From positions 947,713 through 1,011,712 of the forward strand of contig CP070761.1 in NCBI GenBank assembly GCA_020348985.1: DNA of 64,000 bases. Reading direction: 5' to 3'. Source of the DNA: Candidatus Thorarchaeota archaeon (lineage in GTDB: Archaea > Asgardarchaeota > Thorarchaeia > Thorarchaeales > Thorarchaeaceae). A model generated the notes under the pieces. That model worked only from the letters and a program-made list of their open reading frames with translations, was not told the origin of the DNA and ran no database searches. Position 1 is the stretch's first letter. Every line of letters starts with the position of its first letter. This document shows, in pieces, positions 25,754 through 34,508 of this stretch. The position numbers were made by a program, and so were the translations under genes.

Positions 25754-26218
25754 ATGCCAAGTTACGGATACAGCATAATCGGCATCGATCCCGATCGTAC
25801 GGCGGTTGCCAGTGGGAGAAACATGCGATGTTCGCCCAAGCAATGTCGGGAGGTCTGTAATGAGATCAGGGGCATGATGCTAGACAAAGCAATTGAGCTT
25901 CTCGAGGGTGTTATTGAGGAGAAGGTCTGGATTCCCTATAGACGTCACAAGAAAAAGAGAGGGCATCATTCAGGCATGAAGAAGTGGATGGCAGGTGGCC
26001 ATCCTGTCAAGGCTTCTGAGCACATTCTCAAGATTCTGAGAAATGCTGAAGGAAACGCAGACAGCAAGGGCCTGGATATTGATAGACTCAGGATTCTCCA
26101 TGCAGCGGCACATCGGGGAAGAACGTACAAGGCATACATTGAGAGAGCATTTGGAAGAAGCACTCCTTACTTCGAGAATACCTCCCACGTTGAGATAGTG
26201 GTGGAAGAGGTGGCATAG
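25754..26218 (+). CDS. rpl22: Ribosomal protein uL22
   Basis: 154 residues. Archaeal uL22 lines the peptide exit tunnel. The N-terminal ARGRNMRCSPKQ-like segment, the WMAGGHPVKA loop and the C-terminal AHRGRTYKAYIERAFGR with SHVEIVV are characteristic. It is the first gene of the operon; uS19, uL2, uL23, uL4 and uL3, which often precede it, are not here. A GTGAGG ribosome-binding site precedes the ATG. Confidence 0.95.
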   Translation: MPSYGYSIIGIDPDRTAVASGRNMRCSPKQCREVCNEIRGMMLDKAIELLEGVIEEKVWIPYRRHKKKRGHHSGMKKWMAGGHPVKASEHILKILRNAEGNADSKGLDIDRLRILHAAAHRGRTYKAYIERAFGRSTPYFENTSHVEIVVEEVA

Positions 26219-27121
26219 ATGTCGGCAGTGAAGTACTTCATAGAACAGAATTCAAGGAAACTAGCGATAGATGAGTTCTTGGCTCATGAACTGAATGCAG
26301 CAGGTTACGGTGGAGTAGAGATTAGAAAGATGCCGACGAAGACGGAGGTTGTAATCGAAGCCTCTCGCCCGGGAGTTGTCATCGGTCGTCGAGGTGCCAA
26401 GATTAGAGAGCTCTCCGAGATACTTGAAACAGAGTTCGGCATTGAAAACGCTCAGCTTGAAGTTGCCGAGATAGAGAACCCTTGGCTGAATGCCCAAGTG
26501 ATGGCCTCACGCTTGGCAAGGCAACTTGAACGTGGTATTCGATTTCGAAGAATGGCCTACTGGATACTGAGAAGGGTAATGCGTGCCGGCGCGATAGGAT
26601 GCGAGATTCTCGTAAAGGGGAAGCTATCAAGCCGAAGGGCGAGATATCAGAAATTCAAGCAGGGAACAATCGCCAAGACTGGTGAGCCCGCAGACATATT
26701 CGTTGATGAGGGTAATGACACTGCAACTCTGAAGCCGGGAGTAATCGGAATCAAGGTCCGCATTATGAGACCTGATGCGAAACTGCCCGGAGTCGTCCAT
26801 GTGAAGAAGCCGAAGGTGAAGAAGCGAGTTATCCCAGAGATTGTCGAGAAGGTCGAAGAGGAAGTCTTGGTTACGACAGACGCAGAGGTCATTGATGAAG
26901 ACCTAGAAGGAATCACTGACATGGAGGAGCTCATTGAGCTTGAAGAGCTGGATGGCCTCGATCTGATTGACGAAGAGCCAGAGGAAGTAGAAGATACTCC
27001 AACAGAAACCAACGCCTCTGGGCCAGAAGAGGAAGTCACTGAAGAGCAGCCACCGGAAGAGAAAGTCGAACCACCGGCGGACGATTTGAAAGAGCTTGAG
27101 GACTTGGACGGGGGAGACTAG
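26219..27121 (+). CDS. rps3: Ribosomal protein uS3 with long acidic tail
   Basis: The KH domain (RPGVVIGRRGAKIREL around 50-65) and the C-terminal uS3 domain (to about 200) are standard for the 30S head near mRNA entry. From about residue 205 to 300 the protein has an extra tail dominated by Glu and Asp with Pro and Thr. Archaeal uS3 is commonly 200-240 residues. The ATG follows the uL22 stop immediately. Confidence 0.95.
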   Translation: MSAVKYFIEQNSRKLAIDEFLAHELNAAGYGGVEIRKMPTKTEVVIEASRPGVVIGRRGAKIRELSEILETEFGIENAQLEVAEIENPWLNAQVMASRLARQLERGIRFRRMAYWILRRVMRAGAIGCEILVKGKLSSRRARYQKFKQGTIAKTGEPADIFVDEGNDTATLKPGVIGIKVRIMRPDAKLPGVVHVKKPKVKKRVIPEIVEKVEEEVLVTTDAEVIDEDLEGITDMEELIELEELDGLDLIDEEPEEVEDTPTETNASGPEEEVTEEQPPEEKVEPPADDLKELEDLDGGD

Positions 27122-27124
27122 AAG

Positions 27125-27337
27125 ATGGCAAGACTAACTCCGAAGGACATTCGTAAGCTCACGCCCCCCGAGCGTGAGAAGAAACTGGACGAGCTCTACA
27201 ATGAACTGGCTAGCATACGTATTCAGATTGCAACGGGCGGCGGGTCTGAAAACCCATACAGAACTAGAGCAATCAAGAAAGCAATAGCGAGGATTCTAAC
27301 CATTCAGCACGAAGAAAAGATGGAGGAATCAGAATGA
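27125..27337 (+). CDS. rpl29: Ribosomal protein uL29
   Basis: 70 residues of two helices, with LDELYNELASIRIQIATGG and NPYRTRAIKKAIARILT typical of archaeal uL29 at the exit tunnel rim. ATG is 3 bp after the uS3 stop, and its own stop overlaps the start of Rpp29 by 4 bp. Confidence 0.94.
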   Translation: MARLTPKDIRKLTPPEREKKLDELYNELASIRIQIATGGGSENPYRTRAIKKAIARILTIQHEEKMEESE

Positions 27338-27615
27338 AGATCTCTCCGGACAATCTGACCAGACACGAGCTCACAGGATTGACGGCTCATATAGTAGCAT
27401 CGAGTGATCCCGGTCTTGTCTGTAGCCGCGGTGTTGTGATCGATGAATCAAGAGAGATGATTCATATTAACACAGAGCGAGGGCCGGTTCGTGCGGCGAA
27501 GCAGGTCTGCGTCCTTGATATTACACTACCGGACGGCGGTGTCGTTCGTGTCGACGGACAGAAACTTAGAGGACGTCCTGAAGAAAGACTGAAGAAACGC
27601 CTTAGGAGATGGTAG
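27334..27615 (+). CDS. rnp1: RNase P protein component 1 (Rpp29/Pop4)
   Basis: 93 residues. The Sm-like barrel protein of archaeal RNase P: LTGLTAHIVASSDPGLVCSRGVVIDES, MIHINTERG and the C-terminal VRVDGQKLRGRPEERLKKRL. It activates the RNA catalyst together with Pop5/Rpp30 proteins not in this window. Its position between uL29 and uS17 is the standard archaeal arrangement. The RNA subunit is encoded at about 44.7 kb. Confidence 0.93.
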   Translation: MKISPDNLTRHELTGLTAHIVASSDPGLVCSRGVVIDESREMIHINTERGPVRAAKQVCVLDITLPDGGVVRVDGQKLRGRPEERLKKRLRRW

Positions 27616-27983
27616 AGATGTCTGATAGTAAGAGCAAGGTTCGGAACATAGGCATTCCCGATGTAGAGCCTCCTGCAAATGTATGTGACGATCCGAATTG
27701 CCCATTCCATGGCAACTTGCCGGTCAGGGGCAGAGTCATGGAAGGAACTGTGACAAGCGTCAAGATGCACAAGACGATAACATTCCAGATGGACTACTTG
27801 AGTCTGATAAGGAAGTATTCGCGTTATGAGCGGCGAAAGTCGAAGAAGCACGCCCATCTTCCACCTTGCATTGAAGTCAGGCTGGGCGACACCGTCAAAG
27901 TAGTGGAATGTAGACCGTTGGGAAAGACAGTCTCCTCGGTAGTGGTTTCAGTCACTCCATCGGAGGTCAGCGTGGAGGAGTAG
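27609..27983 (+). CDS. rps17: Ribosomal protein uS17
   Basis: 124 residues (ATG 27609 overlaps the Rpp29 stop; ATG 27618 is an alternative). The archaeal N-terminal extension with CDDPNCPFHG, the OB-fold core GTVTSVKMHKTITFQ and the basic loop KYSRYERRKSKKHAHLPPCIEV are clear. It binds 16S rRNA helix 11 in the 30S body. Confidence 0.95.
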   Translation: MVEMSDSKSKVRNIGIPDVEPPANVCDDPNCPFHGNLPVRGRVMEGTVTSVKMHKTITFQMDYLSLIRKYSRYERRKSKKHAHLPPCIEVRLGDTVKVVECRPLGKTVSSVVVSVTPSEVSVEE

Positions 27984-27986
27984 TCA

Positions 27987-28409
27987 ATGTCAAGGAAGGT
28001 TGGAAGAGGAATTAGAAAATTCACCCCACGAATCGCTCGTGGGCTACCAATTGGAGCGAAGGTCCTATGTGCAGACAACTCCGGTGCAAAGGAGCTGAGG
28101 ATAATCACAGTCCTCGGATACAAGGGAAAGCTTAGGAAGCTCGGCAAGGCGGGAATAGGTGACCGCGTGAATGTATCAGTGACTAAAGGTAAGCAAGAAT
28201 TGCGCAAGCAAGTGCTTCAGGCCGTCATAGTAAGACAGAGAAAACCATTCCGTCGACCAGACGGGACTTGGATGCAGTTTGAGGATAACGCAGCCGTGCT
28301 GATCAAACCGGGCGGCGAACCACAAGGTTCCGAATTAAGAGGCCCCATGGCAAGAGAGGTAACTCTTCGATGGCCGCGAGTTGCGGCAATCGCATCGAAG
28401 ATTGTGTGA
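27987..28409 (+). CDS. rpl14: Ribosomal protein uL14
   Basis: 140 residues. The core ADNSGAKELRIITVLGYKG, the GIGDRVNVSVTKGK loop and the C-terminal REVTLRWPRVAAIASKIV match archaeal uL14, a 50S interface protein that contacts initiation and recycling factors. Spacing of 3 bp from uS17. Confidence 0.95.
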   Translation: MSRKVGRGIRKFTPRIARGLPIGAKVLCADNSGAKELRIITVLGYKGKLRKLGKAGIGDRVNVSVTKGKQELRKQVLQAVIVRQRKPFRRPDGTWMQFEDNAAVLIKPGGEPQGSELRGPMAREVTLRWPRVAAIASKIV

Positions 28410-28420
28410 GGTTGAGCTAG

Positions 28421-28807
28421 ATGACAAAGAAAACGAGTTCAAAATCCCCAAGGAAGCAGAGACGTAGTATACACAAATCTCCACTTCATACACACAAATC
28501 GATGCTAAGGTGTCGACTTGACGAGTTTCTACGTGAGGAGTACGGTCTTCGAAACATCGTCATAAAGAAAGGCGACTTGGTACGAGTCATGAGAGGCCAG
28601 TTCAGAGACACTGAGGGCAAGGTAATCCGCGTTGACTACCAGAAGGTTCGAGTCTATTTGGATAGCGCCACAACCACGAAAGCGGACGGAAAAGAAGTTC
28701 AGGTTCCCGTCCATCCTTCAAACCTCATGCTTGTCAAACTAGAACTAGACGACGAAAGGAAGGCCATCCTTGAGGATAGGATGGTCCAGATTGCAGAGGG
28801 TGAGTGA
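28421..28807 (+). CDS. rpl24: Ribosomal protein uL24
   Basis: 128 residues. A basic N-terminal extension (KSPRKQRRSIHKSPLH) and the KOW motif VRVMRGQFRDTEGKVIRVD followed by VPVHPSNLMLVKL are typical of archaeal uL24, an early assembly protein of the 50S subunit. Confidence 0.95.
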   Translation: MTKKTSSKSPRKQRRSIHKSPLHTHKSMLRCRLDEFLREEYGLRNIVIKKGDLVRVMRGQFRDTEGKVIRVDYQKVRVYLDSATTTKADGKEVQVPVHPSNLMLVKLELDDERKAILEDRMVQIAEGE

Positions 28808-28808
28808 G

Positions 28809-29561
28809 ATGGCAAGAAGAGGTCAAAAGAAGCATCTGAAGAGACTGCCGGCACCAAGACATTGGCCAATAAAGAGGAAATGGGGCAAGTTCGCGACCCG
28901 TGTTATTCCCGGACCGCACCCCAAGGAGCATTCCCTGACTCTAGCGATTCTTCTCAGAGAAGTGCTAGGTCATGCAGAGAACCTTCGCGAAGTCAAGGCA
29001 ATTCTGACAGAGGGCCAAGTGTCCGTCGACGGCCGCATAAGAAAGGATCCGCGATATCCGATTGGACTCATGGATATTGTTGAGATCAAGAACTCTGAGG
29101 AGAAGTACAGACTTCTGCCTCAGAAGGGTGGCGGGCTGCGTCTCGTAGCGGTTGATGACGCAGAGACCAAGTACAAGCTCTGTAGAATCGAAAGAAAGCA
29201 AATGGTCCCCGGAGGACGTTTACAGCTAACACTTCATGATGGCAGAAACATCTTGATTCCGAAGGATGGCAATCCTAGTGATTACAAAACTCTTGACACA
29301 CTCCAAGTTTCACTACCAGATCAGAAGTTGATGGCTACGATTCCTTTGGAAAATGGCGTATATGCCGTGGTTACTAGAGGACGTAACATAGGCATTGAGG
29401 GCAAGGTCCTAGAGATTGCAAAGCGTTTTGGAACTCATGCAAGTACCGTTACTATTGAAGATCCAGAAGGCAATAGATTCCAGACCGCCCTTGACTACGT
29501 CTTTGCAGTAGGGAAGAGGAAGTCGAAAGTTTCCCTTCATTCAGCTGGAGGTGCCGAATAG
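28809..29561 (+). CDS. rps4e: Ribosomal protein eS4
   Basis: 250 residues from ATG 28809; the frame is open 39 bp upstream inside uL24, but MARRGQKKHLKRLPAPRHW is the conserved N-terminus. An S4 RNA-binding domain (VKAILTEGQVSVDGRIRKDP) and a KOW domain are present. Archaeal/eukaryotic only. Its stop overlaps the GTG start of uL5. Confidence 0.95.
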   Translation: MARRGQKKHLKRLPAPRHWPIKRKWGKFATRVIPGPHPKEHSLTLAILLREVLGHAENLREVKAILTEGQVSVDGRIRKDPRYPIGLMDIVEIKNSEEKYRLLPQKGGGLRLVAVDDAETKYKLCRIERKQMVPGGRLQLTLHDGRNILIPKDGNPSDYKTLDTLQVSLPDQKLMATIPLENGVYAVVTRGRNIGIEGKVLEIAKRFGTHASTVTIEDPEGNRFQTALDYVFAVGKRKSKVSLHSAGGAE

Positions 29562-30136
29562 TGAGTGCACCAAACGAGCAGCTGTTCATTGACGACTGGA
29601 ACGCGTTTCCCATGAGACAGCCATACGTTTCGAAGGTTGTGGTAGATATGTGCACTGGCGGCGGGGAGCAGCTTGGTCGGGCTGGAACAGTCCTTGAGCA
29701 GCTCACTGGTCAGACCCCTGTCCAGTCGAAGGCGCGTCAGACAATCAGAGACTTTGGCATTCGTAGAAAGGAGCCGATAGCTGTCAGAGTGACTCTTAGA
29801 CATGGCCGGGCAGCGGAGTTTCTTGAGAAGGCGCTTGAGGCAAAAGAGAATGTGCTACTGATTAAGAACTGGGATGATGATGGAAACTTCGCATTTGGAA
29901 TCAAAGAGCATATCGACATTCCTGGCGTCAAGTACGATCCAGAGCTAGGGATCCAGGGCATGAACATCACAGTCTGTGTTGAGCGACCAGGATTCAGAGT
30001 GAAGCGAAGAAGAAAGCAGAGAAGCAAGGTGCCGTACCGACATAGGATCACTCCAGAAGAGAGTATGGTCTTCATCAGGAAAAAGTTCGGCATCGAGATT
30101 CTGGAAAAGGAAAGGGAGAGGACCTATCTCTTCTAG
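29561..30136 (+). CDS. rpl5: Ribosomal protein uL5
   Basis: 191 residues from GTG 29561 (TAGTG overlap with eS4). The segments GGGEQLGRAGTVLEQLTGQTPV, DFGIRRKEPIAVRVTLRH and GVKYDPELGIQGM identify archaeal uL5, which binds 5S rRNA and forms bridge B1b. The C-terminus carries a longer basic loop, RVKRRRKQRSKVPYRHRI. Confidence 0.95.
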   Translation: MSAPNEQLFIDDWNAFPMRQPYVSKVVVDMCTGGGEQLGRAGTVLEQLTGQTPVQSKARQTIRDFGIRRKEPIAVRVTLRHGRAAEFLEKALEAKENVLLIKNWDDDGNFAFGIKEHIDIPGVKYDPELGIQGMNITVCVERPGFRVKRRRKQRSKVPYRHRITPEESMVFIRKKFGIEILEKERERTYLF

Positions 30137-30145
30137 AGGTGACAT

Positions 30146-30319
30146 ATGATGAGTACAAAACGAGAACGCGGCAAGAAGCGAAAGAGGATGGGCAAGGGTA
30201 GTCGGGTCTGCGTTCGTTGCGGCACACATCAGGCAATCATCCGCTCATACGGACTCTACATGTGTCGTCGATGCTTCAGAGAAACTGCAGAGAAACTAGG
30301 ATTCCGCAAGTATGGATGA
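30146..30319 (+). CDS. rps14: Ribosomal protein uS14
   Basis: 57 residues (two adjacent ATGs at 30146 and 30149). The zinc-binding form: CVRCG then CRRCFRE, with [11 protein letters not shown] between, and the C-terminal [10 protein letters not shown]. It binds 16S rRNA in the 30S head. AGAGGTGA precedes the start. The gene is short and easily missed; it fills the gap between uL5 and uS8. Confidence 0.95.
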   Translation: MMSTKRERGKKRKRMGKGSRVCVRCGTHQAIIRSYGLYMCRRCFRETAEKLGFRKYG

Positions 30320-30336
30320 GGAGGCTGAAAAAGAGA

Positions 30337-30729
30337 ATGACACTATTAGATCCATTGGCCGATGCAATGTCTAGCATATATAACAGTGAACTGGTCGGAA
30401 AACCAGAAGTTGTGATTTCACCGGCCTCAAGTCTCATTGAGAGAGTCCTTCATGTGATGCAATCAAAGGGCTATATTGGAGAATATGAGAAGATTGATGA
30501 TGGAAGATCAGGCAGATTCCGGATTCAGCTCATGGGTAGAACCAACAAATGTGGTGTGATCAAGCCGCGGTTCCCAGTTAGAAGAGATGGCTTCGAGAAG
30601 TATGAGAAGAGATTCCTTCCTGCGTTCAACTTTGGGATATTGATTGTAACTACACCTGAAGGCGTGATGACTCACGAAGATGCCAAGTCCAAAGGGATCG
30701 GAGGACGGCTGCTTGCGTACGTATACTGA
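30337..30729 (+). CDS. rps8: Ribosomal protein uS8
   Basis: 130 residues from ATG 30337, which begins the conserved [18 protein letters not shown]. The frame is open upstream, but that part lies within uS14 in another phase. The C-terminal [21 protein letters not shown] ... GGRLLAYVY is diagnostic of archaeal uS8, a 30S platform assembly protein. Confidence 0.95.
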   Translation: MTLLDPLADAMSSIYNSELVGKPEVVISPASSLIERVLHVMQSKGYIGEYEKIDDGRSGRFRIQLMGRTNKCGVIKPRFPVRRDGFEKYEKRFLPAFNFGILIVTTPEGVMTHEDAKSKGIGGRLLAYVY

Positions 30730-30740
30730 GGGATTCAAAA

Positions 30741-31304
30741 ATGTCTACAGACTATATCTACGAACAGCAAATCACAATTCCTGAAGACTGTCAGCTGATA
30801 TTGGAAGACAAGACAATCACCGTTAGTGGACCTAAGGGATCGCTCGCACGGACATTCCCAGAACCTCAGACAACTATCAGGCTCGAAGACAAGGAACTGA
30901 TAGTGACCACGAACATCAAACGCAAGAAAGCCCGAGCCCTTGTCGGAACTGTAGTTGCGCATGTCCGCAACATGTTCATCGGCGTGCAGCATGGATACAA
31001 GTATGAGATGAAGATTGTCTATAGCCACTTTCCGATCACGATCGAAGTTCAGGACAAGGAAGTCATCATCAAGAATTTCATTGGTGAAAGAGGTCTTCGC
31101 AGAGCAAGGGTGATTGGTGATGTTAGCATTGAGACAACAGAAGATGAAGTCATCATCAGTGGTATTGACATCGAACACGTGTCACAAACTGCAGCCAATA
31201 TCCAACTCGCTACAAAGATCAGGGACAAGGACAGGCGTGTCTTCCTGGATGGTATCTATGTAATTAGGAAAACGAAGGGAGAGTCTGTTAAGAGCATAGT
31301 GTAG
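30741..31304 (+). CDS. rpl6: Ribosomal protein uL6
   Basis: 187 residues. Two related alpha/beta domains; IPEDCQLILEDKTITVSGPKGSL at the start and the archaeal NFIGERGLRRARV segment in the second. It supports the factor-binding region of the 50S subunit. Standard archaeal order after uS8. Confidence 0.95.
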   Translation: MSTDYIYEQQITIPEDCQLILEDKTITVSGPKGSLARTFPEPQTTIRLEDKELIVTTNIKRKKARALVGTVVAHVRNMFIGVQHGYKYEMKIVYSHFPITIEVQDKEVIIKNFIGERGLRRARVIGDVSIETTEDEVIISGIDIEHVSQTAANIQLATKIRDKDRRVFLDGIYVIRKTKGESVKSIV

Positions 31305-31315
31305 GAGGCTCCAAT

Positions 31316-32128
31316 ATGTCAAAGAAACCGCAACTCTCGGATGTGCCCGGAATCGGTGCAAAGATGGAAGAGAAGCTTAGGGATGCAGGAGTGAAGACAG
31401 TAAGCGCGCTTTCCAAAGCAAAGGCAGAAAAATTGGCCGCAAAGGTCGATGGACTTAGTGAATCTGGAGCAACGAAGATAATCGCTGCGGCCTCGGAACT
31501 CGTTTCGCCTCCAGCACCAGCCAAGGAAAAGCCAAAGAAGAAACCCACTCCCAAGAAAGCTGAGGCCAAGCCTAAGACGAAGCCAAAAGAACCAGCAAAG
31601 AAGAAAGCACCTCCGAAGAAGAAAGAGAAGGTCGAACCAAAGAAAGCTGTCAAGAAGAAAGACGAGCCATTGACAAGGGATACACATGTTGACACTCGTT
31701 TGTGGAGTGTTGCACAAGCCAAGAGGCGTAAGCAGCCCAAGTTCCGTCATGAACAGGCCCATCGGTGGATCAGAGTAAGCAACTCCTGGCGCAAAGTGAG
31801 AGGTATTGACAGTGCCACACGAGAGAAGAAGAAGGGTCGTCCAGCAATGGTCTCAACAGGCTATCGTAAGCCGAGAGCAGTTAGAGGAATTCATCCATCC
31901 AGATATGTTGAGATCCTCGTACACAGACCTGAAGACTTGGAGGGTCTTGACCCTGAACTACATGCTATAAGGATTGGAGGAAAAGTGGGTCTCAGGAAGA
32001 GACAGGCAATAATGCAGGTTGCAGATTCTATGTTTCTCAGAGTCCTGAATCCGGGAGTTCCTGAGACAATCGAGGAAGAGGAGCTGTTCGCAGATCTTGA
32101 GGGAATTGAAGACCTGGAGGCAGACTAG
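31316..32128 (+). CDS. rpl32e: Ribosomal protein eL32 with N-terminal helix-hairpin-helix extension
   Basis: 270 residues. The C-terminal half (FRHEQAHRWIRVSNSWRKVRG, RPAMVSTGYRKPRAVRGIHP) is eL32. Residues about 1-60 (LSDVPGIGAKMEEKLRDAGV, then SALSKAKAEKLAAKV) form a helix-hairpin-helix domain of the Rad51/PolA type, joined by about 60 residues of Lys/Pro/Ala-rich linker. HhH-bearing eL32 is known in some archaea; its purpose on the ribosome is unclear. An acidic tail ends the protein. Confidence 0.93.
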   Translation: MSKKPQLSDVPGIGAKMEEKLRDAGVKTVSALSKAKAEKLAAKVDGLSESGATKIIAAASELVSPPAPAKEKPKKKPTPKKAEAKPKTKPKEPAKKKAPPKKKEKVEPKKAVKKKDEPLTRDTHVDTRLWSVAQAKRRKQPKFRHEQAHRWIRVSNSWRKVRGIDSATREKKKGRPAMVSTGYRKPRAVRGIHPSRYVEILVHRPEDLEGLDPELHAIRIGGKVGLRKRQAIMQVADSMFLRVLNPGVPETIEEEELFADLEGIEDLEAD

Positions 32129-32131
32129 AAG

Positions 32132-32581
32132 ATGAAGCTCACAACACAGAAACGCCTCGCAGCAAGAGTAATGAAAGTTGGAACCTCAAGAGTCTGGATT
32201 GACCCGGAATTTGAGGACGAGGTATCCTTGGCAATAACCAAGGATGACATCAGACGACTTGTCGACGAAGGGGCAATACAGGCCAAGGCAAAGACAGGTG
32301 TAAGTCGAGGTCGAGCTCGTCATAAGATGAGACAGAAGCGGAAAGGTCTCAGAAAGGGACTAGGCAAGAAGAAGGGCAAGCATACCTCGAAGCTATCCTC
32401 GAAAGACAGATGGATGATGAAGATTCGCCCTATGCGAAAGGAGCTCAAGCGTCTTCGAGATGAAGGTAAGATAACCCGAAGAGTGTACAGAGACTTGTAC
32501 CTGAAGGCAAAGGGTAACGCATTCAGAAACACTGCGCATCTCAGAACTTACATTGCAGAACGCAGACTGGGGGTGTCCTAG
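32132..32581 (+). CDS. rpl19e: Ribosomal protein eL19
   Basis: 149 residues, highly basic. QKRLAARVMKVGTSRVWIDP, then SRGRARHKMRQKRKGLRKG and the long C-terminal helix are characteristic. It reaches the subunit interface (bridge B6 region). It starts 3 bp after eL32 and abuts uL18. Confidence 0.95.
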   Translation: MKLTTQKRLAARVMKVGTSRVWIDPEFEDEVSLAITKDDIRRLVDEGAIQAKAKTGVSRGRARHKMRQKRKGLRKGLGKKKGKHTSKLSSKDRWMMKIRPMRKELKRLRDEGKITRRVYRDLYLKAKGNAFRNTAHLRTYIAERRLGVS

Positions 32582-33328
32582 ATGGCACAGGGTCCAACAT
32601 ACAAGGTCAAATTCAGACGTCGTCGTGAAGGCAAGACGAACTACTATAGAAGGAGAAGACTCCTCCTTTCAAGGACGCCAAGGCTAGTGATTAGGAAGAC
32701 TAACACTGCAACGATTGTTCAAGTCATTGAAGCACAGGTCATAGGAGATGTCACCCTGGCTGCTGCGAAATCGACGGAGCTGATTTCACACGGATGGAAT
32801 GCGGGAACTGGCAATATGCCTGCCGCATACCTGACCGGGCTCCTAGCGGGCAGGAGAGCAAAACAGAACGGTGTCTCTGAGTCGATACTCGATATCGGAC
32901 TTAACCCTCCTGTCAGAGGATCAAGAGTCTATGCAGCTCTCGGGGGTGTATTGGATTCTGGATTGGAGGTGCCGCATGATCCTGAAGTGATTCCAGATGA
33001 TGAAAGAGTATCTGGAAAGCACATAGTAGAGGCGTTCAAGCACTTCCAAGAGAACAAGTCCAACCCGAGCCAGTTCGCAAGTCTTGGGAAGAAGAAGACA
33101 ACCATCACTTCGATACCCAAGCAATTCGAGGCCACAAAGAAGTCAATTCTGGCCTTGACGGAGACAGGACTGAAGAAATCCAAACTACCAGCTGCTGCGA
33201 AGAAACCCAAGAAGAAGGCACCGAGGGAGAGACCGGAAGTCAGACCACCGAGGGCTGTACCTAGAAAACCAAAACCGAAGAAGCTGATATCTCGAGGGAG
33301 AGGTAAGAAAGGCAAGAGGAGACGATGA
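32582..33328 (+). CDS. rpl18: Ribosomal protein uL18 with basic tail
   Basis: The 5S rRNA-binding protein. YKVKFRRRREGKTNYYRRRR, AAYLTGLLAGRRAKQNG and the SRVYAALGGVLDSGLEVPH segment are archaeal uL18. From about 200 to 248 an extra Lys/Arg/Pro-rich tail is present. ATG directly follows the eL19 stop codon. Confidence 0.95.
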   Translation: MAQGPTYKVKFRRRREGKTNYYRRRRLLLSRTPRLVIRKTNTATIVQVIEAQVIGDVTLAAAKSTELISHGWNAGTGNMPAAYLTGLLAGRRAKQNGVSESILDIGLNPPVRGSRVYAALGGVLDSGLEVPHDPEVIPDDERVSGKHIVEAFKHFQENKSNPSQFASLGKKKTTITSIPKQFEATKKSILALTETGLKKSKLPAAAKKPKKKAPRERPEVRPPRAVPRKPKPKKLISRGRGKKGKRRR

Positions 33329-33331
33329 TTG

Positions 33332-34015
33332 ATGAGTGCTAGGAGGCAGAGAGGGCGCAGACCGCCACGACCCGAGCATAGTCCTCTGGATGATTGGGTA
33401 CCAAAGACCCATCTTGGCAGACTTGTGAAAGAGGGTCACTTGAACAGTCTTGAAGAAATCCTATTGGGAAACCACAACATTAGAGAGTCAGAGATTGTTG
33501 ATATGTTGTTCCCCGAACTACGTCAAGAAGTGGTTGATGTCACTCTTGTACAGAGGCAGTCCGACAGTGGTCAGCAGAAGAGCTTCCGAATAACTGTCGT
33601 GGTAGGTAACGGCGAGGGAGTCATTGGCATAGGAATGGGCAAGGCCGCAGAGTTCGTGCCAGCAATCAGAGCGGCTGAGGCTCGTGCGAAGATGAACATC
33701 TCGATGTTCAGAAGAGGATGTGGTTCTTGGGAATGCCGATGTCACGATCCACATAGCATTCCATTCCAAGTTATGGGAACCTCAGGTTCAGTCACTGTTA
33801 CATTGAAACCTGCGCCCAAAGGAACAGGGCTTGTGACCGCTGATGTGGCGAAGACTGTGCTTCGCATAGCCGGACTAAATGATGTCTGGTCGATAACAAA
33901 GGGACGATCACGAAGCTCGTCAAACTTTGCCAAGGCGACCGTGGAAGCACTGATGGAAACATACAGAATGCTGCCGCCACAAGACTGGCAGTCTTCAGGA
34001 GTCGATCTACCATGA
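33332..34015 (+). CDS. rps5: Ribosomal protein uS5
   Basis: 227 residues from ATG 33332 (TTG 33329 is in frame just before). The double-stranded RNA-binding domain KSFRITVVVGNGEGVIGIGMGKA and the C-terminal domain with KGTGLVTADVAKTVLRIAGLNDVW are clear. A short basic N-terminal extension is archaeal. It overlaps the uL30 start by 4 bp. Confidence 0.95.
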   Translation: MSARRQRGRRPPRPEHSPLDDWVPKTHLGRLVKEGHLNSLEEILLGNHNIRESEIVDMLFPELRQEVVDVTLVQRQSDSGQQKSFRITVVVGNGEGVIGIGMGKAAEFVPAIRAAEARAKMNISMFRRGCGSWECRCHDPHSIPFQVMGTSGSVTVTLKPAPKGTGLVTADVAKTVLRIAGLNDVWSITKGRSRSSSNFAKATVEALMETYRMLPPQDWQSSGVDLP

Positions 34016-34494
34016 GTAGCGAAGAGAAAGTGATTCTGGCAATACGCGTTAGAGGTCAAGTGAGAGTGCGTCCCCAGATAGAGGACACTCTCGATAAGTT
34101 GCTGCTGGTCAGGCTCCACCATGCAAGGGTCTTGCGAATGACCCCAAGCCTTCAGGGCATGATTACAAAAGCCAAGGACTACATCACATGGGGAGAAATT
34201 GACGAGGAGACTGCGACGATTCTCCTAACCAAGCGAGGAAGACTGCCCGGAAACAGGCGGTTGACTGATGACTACATTAAGAGTAACTCGAGCTTCAAGT
34301 CAATCAAATCCTTTGCCAAAGCCTTAGCTGCGGGAGAAGCAAGCACTTCTGATGTCGAGGGATTGAAACCAATCTTCCGACTTACACCCCCATCCAAGGG
34401 CTTCAAAGGAAAACGCAACCTACCTGTCGGGATGGGTGGGATTACTGGATACAGAGGTAGCGAGATTAATGGTCTTGCTGTGAGAATGGTTTAG
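34012..34494 (+). CDS. rpl30: Ribosomal protein uL30
   Basis: 160 residues, the long archaeal/eukaryotic form. ILAIRVRGQVRVRPQIEDTLDKL, KDYITWGEIDEE and the C-terminal HPP-type segment (FRLTPPSKGFKG) identify it. The ATGA overlap with uS5 indicates coupling. It is followed by an Hsp20 gene in place of the usual direct step to uL15. Confidence 0.95.
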   Translation: MSSEEKVILAIRVRGQVRVRPQIEDTLDKLLLVRLHHARVLRMTPSLQGMITKAKDYITWGEIDEETATILLTKRGRLPGNRRLTDDYIKSNSSFKSIKSFAKALAAGEASTSDVEGLKPIFRLTPPSKGFKGKRNLPVGMGGITGYRGSEINGLAVRMV

Positions 34495-34508
34495 AGTGTG
34501 TGTAAGAC

